From Pseudomonas synxantha (GTDB lineage: Bacteria > Pseudomonadota > Gammaproteobacteria > Pseudomonadales > Pseudomonadaceae), in contig CAMCJM010000002.1 of assembly GCA_945874835.1 (NCBI GenBank), positions 1 through 42,479 on the forward strand: a stretch of DNA of 42,479 bases, in the 5' to 3' direction. Within the stretch, counting starts at the first letter, position 1. Each line of letters begins with the position of its first letter. Of the stretch, positions 1 through 7,205 are shown one piece after another. The notes beneath the pieces were generated by a model. The model was not told where the DNA came from and searched no databases. It saw nothing but the letters and a program-made list of their open reading frames with translations. The position numbers and the translations under genes were made by a program.

Positions 1-533
1 ACGAGTTGGCGCACCAACAGTTGTATGTGGCGGATGACACAGCGTTCAACGAATCCTTCGCCAGCTTTGTCGAGCACGAAGGCCTGCGCCAATGGCGTTC
101 TGCACGTGGCTTGGCGGCCCGCGATCCGGCCCGCGATCCGGCTGGCGAACAGCAGCGCGAGCACTTTATCGCCCTGGTGCTGGCCAGCCGCGCTCGCTTG
201 GCGCAGCTCTACGCCAGTGACCTGCCCGCGACTCAGGTGCGCGTGCGCAAAGCCGCTGAGTTCGAGCGGTTGCGCACGGAGTACCACGCCCTGCGTGAAC
301 GCCAATGGGCTGGCCAGGGGCGTTACGACAACTGGATCAACACGCCGATGAACAACGCCAAGCTGCTGCCCTTTGGCCTCTATGATCAATGGGTGCCGGC
401 TTTTGCCGCGCTGTTCGAGCAGGTTGACCGCGACTGGCCGCGCTTTTATGAGCGCGTCGCCGCCCTCGGCCAGCTGCCCGAGGCGCAGCGGCATCAAGCG
501 TTGACGGACTTATTGGCCGTTACGCAGAACTAA
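1..533 (+). CDS. Putative zinc aminopeptidase, C-terminal part (5' end outside window)
   Basis: The reading frame is already open at the first base. The first complete codons read ELAHQQ, so with the cut codon (?AC, probably His) they form an HExxH zinc-protease motif, HELAH. The next segment, ending in SFVEHEG, would supply the downstream Glu ligand. This pattern matches the family of predicted periplasmic or lipoprotein aminopeptidases (Pfam Aminopep, COG4324), which I recognise from the motif pair and the helical C-terminus. The ATG that the ORF track uses at base 6 is not a real start; the gene begins upstream of the window. The function is a family-level inference with no known substrate. 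The stop is TAA at 531-533, and a separate RBS precedes the next gene. Confidence 0.75.
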   Translation, partial: ELAHQQLYVADDTAFNESFASFVEHEGLRQWRSARGLAARDPARDPAGEQQREHFIALVLASRARLAQLYASDLPATQVRVRKAAEFERLRTEYHALRERQWAGQGRYDNWINTPMNNAKLLPFGLYDQWVPAFAALFEQVDRDWPRFYERVAALGQLPEAQRHQALTDLLAVTQN

Positions 534-592
534 GGGACGGCACAGACAGTCCACATCCATGTCATCGATGTTCACGCAAAAAGGAGCAGGCC

Positions 593-823
593 ATGAACAA
601 ACTCACCCTCGGCGTACTGTTAGCGCTGACCAGCACCAGCCTGTTGGCTGTACCCAAGCCCTGCGAAGAACTGCGCGCGGAGATTGAAGTGAAAATCCAG
701 GCCGCTGGCGTGGCCAGCTACACCCTGGAAATCGTGCCCAACGACGAAGCGCAAGACCCGAGCATGGTGGTCGGCAGCTGCGATGGCGGCACCCAGAAGA
801 TTATTTACCAGAAGAACGGCTAA
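593..823 (+). CDS. Small exported DUF1161 family protein
   Basis: A 76-residue protein preceded by a good ribosome binding site (AAAAAGGAG, about 7 bases before ATG). Residues 1-19 form a typical Sec signal peptide (MNKLTLGVLLALTSTSLLA, cleavage probably after LLA). The mature part contains two cysteines, one near PKPCEEL and one in GSCDGG, that could form a disulfide. The features PCEEL...I..KI and a terminal GSCDGGTQKIIY stretch are those of DUF1161, a family of small periplasmic proteins of unknown role common in Pseudomonas. No function can be assigned. It follows the aminopeptidase by about 60 bases and may be cotranscribed with it. Confidence 0.75.
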   Translation: MNKLTLGVLLALTSTSLLAVPKPCEELRAEIEVKIQAAGVASYTLEIVPNDEAQDPSMVVGSCDGGTQKIIYQKNG

Positions 824-840
824 GTGTCGGCTGGGTAGCC

Positions 841-877
841 GTAGGTTGGGTTGAGACGCGCAGCGACGAAGCCCAAC
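841..877. repeat. Palindromic intergenic repeat (GTTGGGTT type)
   Basis: GTAGGTTGGGTTGAGACGCG is followed by CAGCGACGAAGCCCAAC. The ends GTTGGG and CCCAAC pair, and the middle is rich in GCG/CGC. It lies between two convergent genes (the DUF1161 gene and the HAD phosphatase). The same arms recur at 4654-4695, so this is a dispersed repeat. It could act as a transcription end for both genes, but there is no T tract. Confidence 0.6.
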
Positions 878-893
878 GAATGCCCCAGCCCAA

Positions 894-1556
894 CTAGCGT
901 ATAAACGCCCGATGCAACTCCGCCAGGCTGTGGAAGTGATAGGTCGGCGCTTCAGCGTGCAGCTCGGCAAAACTGCCAAAGCCATAACCCACGGCGGCCG
1001 CATCCAGGCCGTTGCGTTTGGCACCAATCAAATCGTGCTTGCGATCGCCGATCATCAGCGTGCGCTCCGCTGGCAGTTGTTCCTGTTGCAGCAGGTGGGC
1101 GATCAGCTCGACTTTGTCAGTGCGTGTGCCGTCCAACTCGCTGCCGTAGATCACCTTGAAGTGCTTCGCGAAACCAAAGTGCTTAGCAATCTGCTCGGCA
1201 AACACCGTCGGCTTGCTGGTGGCGATGTACAGCGTGCGCTGCTGGTTTTGCAGCAATTGCAGTAACTCGCCCACGCCGTCGAACAGCAGGTTTTCATACA
1301 ACCCCACCTCGCGAAAACGCTCGCGGTAATGGCTCACCGCCTGCCAGGCGGTGGCCTCGTCAAAGCCGTAGCTGTGCATAAAACACTGCAGCAACGGTGG
1401 GCCGATAAAGTGCTCCAGCGCCTGCAAATCAGGCTCAGCAATGCCCAGCTTGGCCAGCGCATGCTGCACCGAGCGGGTAATCCCTTCGCGCGGGTCGGTG
1501 AGGGTGCCGTCGAGGTCAAACAGGATGTTCTGGTAGTGCATCACGGGTTCGCTCAT
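894..1556 (-). CDS. HAD-superfamily phosphatase, phosphoglycolate phosphatase-like
   Basis: A 220-residue protein with the haloacid dehalogenase signature: the nucleophile motif DLDGT at residues 14-18 (D14 nucleophile, D16 acid/base), motif II in ATSKP (about residue 110), and the Mg-binding motif IGDRKHD near residue 168. The length and the helical cap between motifs I and II fit the Gph/PGMB-type subfamily that hydrolyses small phosphomonoesters such as phosphoglycolate. The true substrate cannot be read from sequence. The start codon overlaps the stop of the upstream gamma-carbonic anhydrase gene by one base (TGATG), so the two are probably translated from one mRNA. Confidence 0.85.
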   Translation of the reverse strand: MSEPVMHYQNILFDLDGTLTDPREGITRSVQHALAKLGIAEPDLQALEHFIGPPLLQCFMHSYGFDEATAWQAVSHYRERFREVGLYENLLFDGVGELLQLLQNQQRTLYIATSKPTVFAEQIAKHFGFAKHFKVIYGSELDGTRTDKVELIAHLLQQEQLPAERTLMIGDRKHDLIGAKRNGLDAAAVGYGFGSFAELHAEAPTYHFHSLAELHRAFIR

Positions 1557-2098
1557 CAGCCGGCATAGCCTTCCAGCAAGTGTTGGTCTTTCAAACGCAC
1601 GTAGTTGGCGGCGCTGTAGCTGAAGAAGTTGCGCTCTTTGTCCGTCAACGGCCGTGCTTGTTTCACCGGGCTGCCGACATACAAAAAGCCGCTTTCCAGC
1701 ACCTTGCCCGGCGGCACCAGAGAGCCGGCACCGATCACCACCTCATCCTGCACCACCGCGCCGTCCATGATGATGCTGCCCATGCCGACCAGAATACGGT
1801 TACCCAGGGTGCAACCGTGCAGGGTGACGTTGTGGCCGACGGTCACTTCATCGCCAATGATCAGCGGGTAGCCGTCCGGGTTGAACGGCCCTGCATGGGT
1901 GATGTGCAGCACGCTGCCGTCCTGAATGCTGCTGCGCTCGCCGATGCGGATGCGGTGCATGTCGCCGCGAATCACCACCAGCGGCCACACCGAGCTGTCG
2001 CTGCCGATTTGTACATCGCCCAGCACCACGGCTGAGACGTCGACAAACACCCGCTCGCCAAGCTGCGGGGTGAACTCTTGGTAGGTACGAATCGCCAC
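1556..2098 (-). CDS. Gamma-carbonic anhydrase family protein (left-handed beta-helix)
   Basis: A 180-residue protein starting with GTG at 2098. It shows the hexapeptide-repeat pattern of left-handed beta-helix proteins (repeated [V/I]-G-x-x-[S/V] units from residue 30 to 140) and the three histidines expected to bind metal: one in LHITHAGP and two in GHNVTLHG. It belongs to the YrdA/PaaY/CaiE-like branch of the gamma-carbonic anhydrase family, whose members may or may not have anhydrase activity. The gene is divergent from prlC across a 131-base gap and overlaps the HAD phosphatase gene downstream. Family assignment is strong; enzymatic activity is inferred. Confidence 0.88.
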   Translation of the reverse strand: MAIRTYQEFTPQLGERVFVDVSAVVLGDVQIGSDSSVWPLVVIRGDMHRIRIGERSSIQDGSVLHITHAGPFNPDGYPLIIGDEVTVGHNVTLHGCTLGNRILVGMGSIIMDGAVVQDEVVIGAGSLVPPGKVLESGFLYVGSPVKQARPLTDKERNFFSYSAANYVRLKDQHLLEGYAG

Positions 2099-2229
2099 GA
2101 TAGAAATCTCTTGGGCTGCGGGAAAGCTTGATTGTAATTAAGATGGCCCCCATGTCGGGTGATATCACGTCAGGCGAGTTGCCCATCGTCTGCGCCCAGC
2201 CCTTTTCCCTTCGCTACAGGTGCCTTGTT

Positions 2230-4278
2230 GTGACCGCCACTAATCCCCTGCTGCACGCCTTCGACCTGCCGCCCTACAGCGCCATCCGCCCGGAGCACGT
2301 AGAGCCGGCCATTGAGCAGATTCTGGCCGACAACCGCGCCGCCATGAGCCGCCTGCTGGAACAACAGGCCGCCGACCCAAGCTGGGACGGCCTGGTGCTG
2401 GCTCTGGATGAACTGGGCGCGCGTCTGGGTCAAGCCTGGAGCCCGGTCAGCCACCTGAATGCGGTGTGCAACAGCGCCGAACTTCGCGCGGCCTACGAGG
2501 CCTGCCTGCCCAAGCTGTCCGAATACTGGACCGAAATCGGCCAGAACCAACCGCTGTTCCAGGCCTATCAGAAGCTGGCCGCAAGCCCGGCAGCCGCCGG
2601 TTTCGATGTGGCGCAGAAAACCATCCTCGAACACGGCCTGCGCGACTTCCGCCTGTCCGGTATCGACCTGCCCGCCGAGCAGCAAAAGCGCTACGGCGAG
2701 ATTCAGATGAAGCTGTCCGAGCTGGCCAGCAGCTTCTCCAACCAGTTGCTCGATGCCACCCAGGCCTGGACCAAGCACGTGACTGACGAGGCCGCGCTGG
2801 ATGGTCTGACCGATTCAGCCAAGGCGCAGATGCAGCAAGCCGCCGAGGCCAAGGGGCTGGACGGTTGGCTGATCAGCCTGGAATTCCCCAGCTATTTCGC
2901 GGTGATGACCTACGCCAACGACCGCGCCCTGCGCGAAGAGTTGTATGCCGCCTACTGCACCCGCGCCTCCGATCAGGGGCCGAATGCCGGGCAGAACGAC
3001 AACGGCCCGGTGATGAACGAAATCCTCGCCCTGCGTCAGGAACTGGCCAAGCTGCTGGGCTTCGGCAACTACGCCGAGCTGAGCCTGGCCAGCAAAATGG
3101 CTGAGAGCACCGAGCAGGTGCTGAGCTTCCTGCGAGATCTGGGCGTACGCGGCAAGCCGTTTGCTGAACAAGACCTGCGCGAACTGCAAGCCTTTGCCGC
3201 TGAACAGGGCTGCAACGAGCTGCAAAGCTGGGACGTCGGCTACTACAGCGAGAAGCTGCGCGAGCAGCGCTACAGCATTTCCCAGGAAATCCTGCGGGCC
3301 TACTTCCCCATCGACAAGGTGCTGACCGGCCTGTTCGCCATCGTCGAGAAACTCTACGGCATCCAGATCAGCGAGCTGTCCGGCTTCGACACCTGGCACC
3401 CGGATGTGCGCCTGTTTGAAATCAGCGAAAACGGCGCGCATGTCGGGCGTTTCTTCTTCGACCTCTACGCCCGCGCCAACAAACGCGGCGGCGCGTGGAT
3501 GGACAGCGCGCGTGACAAACGCCGCACGGCCGATGGCACGCTGATCAGCCCGGTGGCCAACCTGGTGTGCAACTTCACCCCGGCAGTCGGCGGCAAGCCA
3601 GCACTGCTGACCCACGATGAAGTCACCACCCTGTTCCACGAATTCGGCCACGGCCTGCACCACTTGCTGACCCGCGTTGAACACGCTGGCGCGTCGGGCA
3701 TCAACGGTGTGGCCTGGGATGCCGTGGAGCTGCCGAGCCAGTTTATGGAGAACTGGTGCTGGGAGCCGGAAGGCCTGGCGCTGATCTCCGGCCACTACGA
3801 GACCGGTGAGCCGCTGCCACAGGACCTGCTGGATAAGATGCTGGCGGCGAAGAACTTCCAGTCCGGCTTGATGATGGTGCGGCAGATCGAGTTCAGCCTG
3901 TTCGACTTCGAACTGCACGCCACCCACGGCGACGGTCGCAGCGTGCTCGACGTACTCGAAGGCATCCGCGCGGAAGTCTCGGTAATGCGTCCACCGGCCT
4001 ACAACCGCTTCCCCAACAGTTTCGCGCACATCTTCGCCGGTGGTTACGCGGCCGGTTACTACAGCTACAAGTGGGCCGAAGTGCTGAGCGCCGATGCCTT
4101 CTCCAAGTTCGAGGAAGAAGGCGTGTTCAACAGCGCCACCGGCCAAGCCTTCCGCGAGGCGATTCTGGCCCGCGGCGGCTCGCAGGCACCGACGGTGCTG
4201 TTTGTCGATTTCCGTGGCCGCGAGCCGAGCATCGACGCCCTGCTGCGCCACCTCGGTCTGAGCCAGGAGGCCGCATGA
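2230..4278 (+). CDS. prlC: Oligopeptidase A, M3 family zinc metallopeptidase
   Basis: A cytoplasmic thimet-type oligopeptidase that degrades short peptides, including cleaved signal peptides. The zinc motif HEFGH sits at residues 470-474, followed by the third-ligand region WDAVELPSQ about 25 residues later, as in M3 enzymes. I chose the GTG at 2230 rather than the track's start at 2128, because the protein then begins VTATNPLLHAFDLPPYSAIR, the N-terminus usual for Pseudomonas PrlC, and the length (682 aa) matches the family. The track's 34 extra residues look like translated leader. A weak Shine-Dalgarno (CAGG) precedes the GTG. Its stop codon overlaps the start of the next gene (ATGA), so the two are translationally coupled. 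Confidence 0.95.
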   Translation: MTATNPLLHAFDLPPYSAIRPEHVEPAIEQILADNRAAMSRLLEQQAADPSWDGLVLALDELGARLGQAWSPVSHLNAVCNSAELRAAYEACLPKLSEYWTEIGQNQPLFQAYQKLAASPAAAGFDVAQKTILEHGLRDFRLSGIDLPAEQQKRYGEIQMKLSELASSFSNQLLDATQAWTKHVTDEAALDGLTDSAKAQMQQAAEAKGLDGWLISLEFPSYFAVMTYANDRALREELYAAYCTRASDQGPNAGQNDNGPVMNEILALRQELAKLLGFGNYAELSLASKMAESTEQVLSFLRDLGVRGKPFAEQDLRELQAFAAEQGCNELQSWDVGYYSEKLREQRYSISQEILRAYFPIDKVLTGLFAIVEKLYGIQISELSGFDTWHPDVRLFEISENGAHVGRFFFDLYARANKRGGAWMDSARDKRRTADGTLISPVANLVCNFTPAVGGKPALLTHDEVTTLFHEFGHGLHHLLTRVEHAGASGINGVAWDAVELPSQFMENWCWEPEGLALISGHYETGEPLPQDLLDKMLAAKNFQSGLMMVRQIEFSLFDFELHATHGDGRSVLDVLEGIRAEVSVMRPPAYNRFPNSFAHIFAGGYAAGYYSYKWAEVLSADAFSKFEEEGVFNSATGQAFREAILARGGSQAPTVLFVDFRGREPSIDALLRHLGLSQEAA

Positions 4279-4553
4279 GCGACGCACCCGTGACCATCAC
4301 CGCCAAACGCTTTATCGCCGGGGCCGTCTGCCCGGCGTGCAGCGAAATGGACAAGATCCAGATGTGGAATGTCGACGGCGTACCCAACCGCGAATGCGTG
4401 GCCTGCGGCTACGCCGACACCCTGGACGAGCGCGGCAACTCGGTGCCGAAAGAGCTGCCTACACGGGTCAATACCAGCGCCCTGAAACCCAAGGCACCTG
4501 ATCCGAAAGTGCAGGCGGTGCAGTTCTTCCCGAATCCGAAACTGAAAAAATAG
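4275..4553 (+). CDS. YheV-type zinc ribbon protein
   Basis: A 92-residue protein. The correct start is the ATG at 4275, overlapping the prlC stop; the track's longer ORF from 4071 is out-of-frame prlC read-through. Two CxxC pairs, CPAC and CVAC, about 30 residues apart, indicate a zinc ribbon. The C-terminus QFFPNPKLKK is typical of the YheV/DUF2387 family, whose role is unknown. The prlC-yheV arrangement is conserved in gammaproteobacteria, as in E. coli. The stop codon lies inside a terminator hairpin. Confidence 0.88.
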   Translation: MSDAPVTITAKRFIAGAVCPACSEMDKIQMWNVDGVPNRECVACGYADTLDERGNSVPKELPTRVNTSALKPKAPDPKVQAVQFFPNPKLKK

Positions 4554-4658
4554 CCGGGAGCTATTTTTAACGTCGCGCAGCGACGGCCCGCAGGGTGGCC
4601 GCCAGGGATGGCAGGCCATAAAAAATAGCCGGGCGCTACTTTTAACGCCGCCCAGCGA
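4545..4658. repeat. Tandem imperfect copies of a terminator-containing 39-bp unit
   Basis: The segment 4545-4583 (AAAAAATAGCCGGGAGCTAT...) recurs at about 4619-4658 with a few substitutions (GAG to GCG, TATTTTT to TACTTTT, GTCGCG to GCCGCC). The second copy's hairpin is imperfect. The spacer between them is G+C-rich and includes CGTCGCGCAGCGACG, itself a palindrome. The first copy starts within the last codons of the yheV-type gene. Confidence 0.65.
4546..4568 (+). terminator. Rho-independent terminator after the yheV-type gene
   Basis: AAAAATAGC and GCTATTTTT form a perfect 9-bp stem around a 5-base loop (CGGGA). The hairpin ends in a run of five T and overlaps the TAG stop codon of the preceding gene. 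The symmetric A/T tails would let it work in both directions. Confidence 0.75.
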
Positions 4659-4695
4659 AGCCCAACAGGTACTCATGTATCACGTTGGGCTTCGT
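4654..4695. repeat. Palindromic intergenic repeat (GTTGGGCTTCG arms)
   Basis: CGAAGCCCAAC and GTTGGGCTTCG form a perfect 11-bp inverted repeat around about 20 bases. The arms resemble those of the repeat at 841-877. It sits between convergent genes (the yheV-type gene and the unrecognised membrane protein gene). Confidence 0.65.
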
Positions 4696-4731
4696 CGTTT
4701 GGGGGCGGTGAATGTGCCCGTATACGCCTGA

Positions 4732-5172
4732 TCAGCGGCGGTACTTCTGGATCACATTGAGGAAGAAAATCAGGCTCCCCACGCCCGCGACCAGCATCAG
4801 TATGATTGGCCCCCAGTGGCCGACCAATGCCTGCGCGCCTTCCAACAACAGGCTGCTCAGGTATGTCCGGTTACCTGATGAATTTGGCACATAAACGCCC
4901 TGCTGCCAGGTGTTATAGGCCCCGAGTAACGGCAATAAACTCAGCGGTAACAGCAGCAAACACAACCAATAGCCGGCGTTGTTGGAGGCGAATAAATCTC
5001 TTGGCCGGTAGCTTTCCTGAATCAGGCGCAGGCTGCAAAACCCGACATAGGCGATGCCGCCGAAAATCAGATAAGACGAATAGTTGCCCGGAGTTCTCCA
5101 TATCGCCATCAGGGTGAACGCACCCAGTGGCAGAAACAGCAGCGTCCAGATCGTCAGAAAAACAAACTTCAT
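4732..5172 (-). CDS. Unrecognised four-helix membrane protein
   Basis: A 146-residue protein with about four hydrophobic segments: residues 3-25, 34-50, 67-86 and 120-141. The longest polar loop, near residues 87-110, holds YNTWQQGVYVPNSSGN and probably faces the periplasm. The C-terminus ends in basic residues (QKYRR), consistent with a cytoplasmic tail. I do not recognise a family. It ends 7 bases before recD on the same strand (recD stop at 5180, this start at 5172), so it may be the last gene of the recCBD transcription unit. Codon use does not stand out from its neighbours, so the ORF is probably real. Confidence 0.6.
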   Translation of the reverse strand: MKFVFLTIWTLLFLPLGAFTLMAIWRTPGNYSSYLIFGGIAYVGFCSLRLIQESYRPRDLFASNNAGYWLCLLLLPLSLLPLLGAYNTWQQGVYVPNSSGNRTYLSSLLLEGAQALVGHWGPIILMLVAGVGSLIFFLNVIQKYRR

Positions 5173-5179
5173 GCAGCCC

Positions 5180-7024
5180 TCAAAACAACGCTAACTGGTT
5201 GCTGTCCTCTGCCGCCACCGGTACTGGCGCAGGTCTGTCAGGCGCGGTTGCCAGCCGCTCAGCCAAGCCGGCCGCGCGCTCGGCGCGGGTGGCGACGGCT
5301 TCGCTCAAGCGGGCGGGTAAGGCCCAGATTTCCACCTTGTGTTTGGCGCGGGTGATGCCGGTGTAGAACAGGCTGCGGCTGAGCAAGGGGCTGGGCAGTT
5401 CGGGCAGCACCAGCAGCACTTCGGCAAATTCCGAGCCCTGACTTTTATGCACGGTCATGGCGAAGGCGCTGTCGTGGCTGGGCAGGCGGGCCGGGGCGAA
5501 GGGACGGTAGCCGTCTTCGCCTTCAAAAAAGACGCGCAGGCCGTATTCAGTGTGCAAGCAGATGCCGATATCGCCGTTGAACAGGCCGAGGGCGTAGTCG
5601 TTCTGCCGCACCATCACCGGCCGGCCGACATACCAGCGCTCGCGGCTGGCCACCTGGCTGCGGCGTTTGATCCGCGCTTCCAACGCTTCGTTGATCCTGG
5701 CCACGCCCCAGGCCCCTTCACGCTGAGCGCAGAGCGCGCGAAAGGCATTGAACGCGGCGAAGGCGGCGGCGGGGTCGGCGCTTTTGGCGGCGCTGATAAA
5801 GGGCGCGTAGCCTTGATCCAGACGCTCCAGCAACTCGTTGGGCGTCGGCGTGGCAATCCAGGTCAGGTCACTGCGGCCTTCCTTGAGCAGGTTGAGCGTG
5901 CCGCTGACATCGCCGCCATTAATGCGCCGCGCCAGTTCGCCGATGCCGCTGTCACCGGCAAAGCGGTGGCTGTGGGTGAGCAGCACCACCGCATCGCCCA
6001 GTTGCGAGGTCGGCTGGCTGACCGGCACCTGCTGGCCGGTGATGCGTTGCAGTTCGTTCGCCGCTTGGGCATCAAAGCCACGGCCCTCGCAGAGTTCGGC
6101 AAACACCGCGCCGGCTTCCACGGCGCACAGTTGGTCTTTATCGCCGAGCAGGATCAATCGCGCAGTGGGCGGCAGCGCATCGAGCAGTTTGGCCATCAGC
6201 GCCAGATCGACCATCGACGCTTCGTCCACCACCAGCACATCCAGCGCCAGCGGATTGGCCGCGTGATGGCGCACTTGCGGGCTGTCGCCCCGGCTGCCGA
6301 GCAGGCGATGCAGGGTGCGCGCCTCATCCGGCAGCGCGGCTTTGATTGCCTCGCTGACCGGCAACTCGGCTTTGGCATTACGGATCGCTTCGGCCATGCG
6401 CGCAGCGGCTTTGCCGGTGGGAGCGGCCAGGCCGATGGCCAGCGGAGCGCCGCCCGGATGTTCGCAATCGGGTTGTTCAAGCAGCGCCGCCAGCAAGCGC
6501 ACCACGGTGGTGGTTTTGCCGGTGCCGGGGCCGCCTGAGATCACCGCCAGCTTACGCCGCACCGCTTGCGCGGCGGCCAGGCGCTGCCAGTCGGGTTGCT
6601 GTTGGTTAAAGGCAAATAGTCGGGTCAGGCTTTCACTGAGTTGGGCTTCATCCACCTCGGGCAAATCGGCGGCACGTTGCAGCAACTGCTCGGCCAACTG
6701 GCGCTCATAAGCCTGATAACGCGCCAGATAGAGGCGGCCATGCTCAAGGATCAGCGGTGTGAAAGCGCCCTCGCCGCCGACCAACGCGGATGCCTGCAAC
6801 TGCGCCTGCCAGTCCGCCAGTTTCGGCAGGTTGAAGGCATGCTCCGGCCAAGGCCGCTGCCCGGCCATGCGCACCAACGGCAGGCAGACATCACCCTTGT
6901 CCAACGCCATACACAGCAGCGCCGCTGACGCCAAGACCACCGGCGACGCCTGCGGATCAAGGCGCTGCAAGCTGGCGACCAGTGCGCGCTCCAGCGGGCC
7001 AAGAGGCAAATCAGTAAGGTTCAT
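5180..7024 (-). CDS. recD: Exodeoxyribonuclease V alpha subunit, RecD helicase
   Basis: RecD is the 5'-3' superfamily 1B helicase of RecBCD, which processes double-strand ends for recombination and degrades foreign linear DNA. Visible motifs are Walker A GGPGTGKTTT (about residue 170), Walker B VVDEASMVD, motif III GDKDQL, and the C-terminal TVHKSQGSEF and TGITRAK. I chose the ATG at 7024, which gives MNLTDLPLGPLERAL and 614 residues, close to the E. coli length. The 39 extra residues in the track translate the palindromic repeat upstream and are not believable. RecD is separated from recB by 181 bases holding two palindromes, where these genes are often nearly contiguous. Confidence 0.96.
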   Translation of the reverse strand: MNLTDLPLGPLERALVASLQRLDPQASPVVLASAALLCMALDKGDVCLPLVRMAGQRPWPEHAFNLPKLADWQAQLQASALVGGEGAFTPLILEHGRLYLARYQAYERQLAEQLLQRAADLPEVDEAQLSESLTRLFAFNQQQPDWQRLAAAQAVRRKLAVISGGPGTGKTTTVVRLLAALLEQPDCEHPGGAPLAIGLAAPTGKAAARMAEAIRNAKAELPVSEAIKAALPDEARTLHRLLGSRGDSPQVRHHAANPLALDVLVVDEASMVDLALMAKLLDALPPTARLILLGDKDQLCAVEAGAVFAELCEGRGFDAQAANELQRITGQQVPVSQPTSQLGDAVVLLTHSHRFAGDSGIGELARRINGGDVSGTLNLLKEGRSDLTWIATPTPNELLERLDQGYAPFISAAKSADPAAAFAAFNAFRALCAQREGAWGVARINEALEARIKRRSQVASRERWYVGRPVMVRQNDYALGLFNGDIGICLHTEYGLRVFFEGEDGYRPFAPARLPSHDSAFAMTVHKSQGSEFAEVLLVLPELPSPLLSRSLFYTGITRAKHKVEIWALPARLSEAVATRAERAAGLAERLATAPDRPAPVPVAAEDSNQLALF

Positions 7025-7034
7025 ATTGCCTTCC

Positions 7035-7105
7035 CGTAGGGTGGATGACGCTTCACCCATCCACCGTTGACCGTGGTGGATGAAAACAGTGTCATCCACC
7101 CTACG
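7035..7105. repeat. Palindromic repeat, GTAGGGTGGATGAC type
   Basis: CGTAGGGTGGATGAC (7035-7049) and its exact reverse complement (7091-7105) form a 15-bp inverted repeat. A second inverted pair sits inside it: CATCCACC at 7058-7065 and GGTGGATG at 7075-7082. The whole unit can fold into a long hairpin of about 71 bases. It lies directly upstream of the recD start, so its right arm would be in the recD leader if recBD are cotranscribed. Confidence 0.85.
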
Positions 7106-7126
7106 CAACCCATCTGTGTCGATCCC

Positions 7127-7196
7127 GTAGCCCGGATGCAATCCGGGGCATGCGTGAGGCGGTGCGATGACCGTTCCCGGATTGCATCCGGGCTAC
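7127..7196. repeat. Palindromic repeat, GTAGCCCGGATGCAATCCGGG type
   Basis: A perfect 21-bp inverted repeat with arms at 7127-7147 and 7176-7196 and a 28-base spacer. Each arm (core CCCGGATGCAATCCGGG) is itself close to a palindrome, so both small hairpins and one long stem are possible. It ends 9 bases from the recB stop codon. The arm sequence is one I recognise as a common dispersed intergenic repeat of Pseudomonas and relatives. Confidence 0.85.
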
Positions 7197-7205
7197 TCGG
7201 CAACA

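Noticed and set aside
2815-4287. A 490-codon open frame antisense to prlC
   Set aside because: It mirrors the codon pattern of prlC, which has clear motifs; G+C-rich genes commonly leave long antisense frames. The same applies to 39372-40727 (antisense to polA) and 33456-34616 (antisense to the MmeI-like gene).
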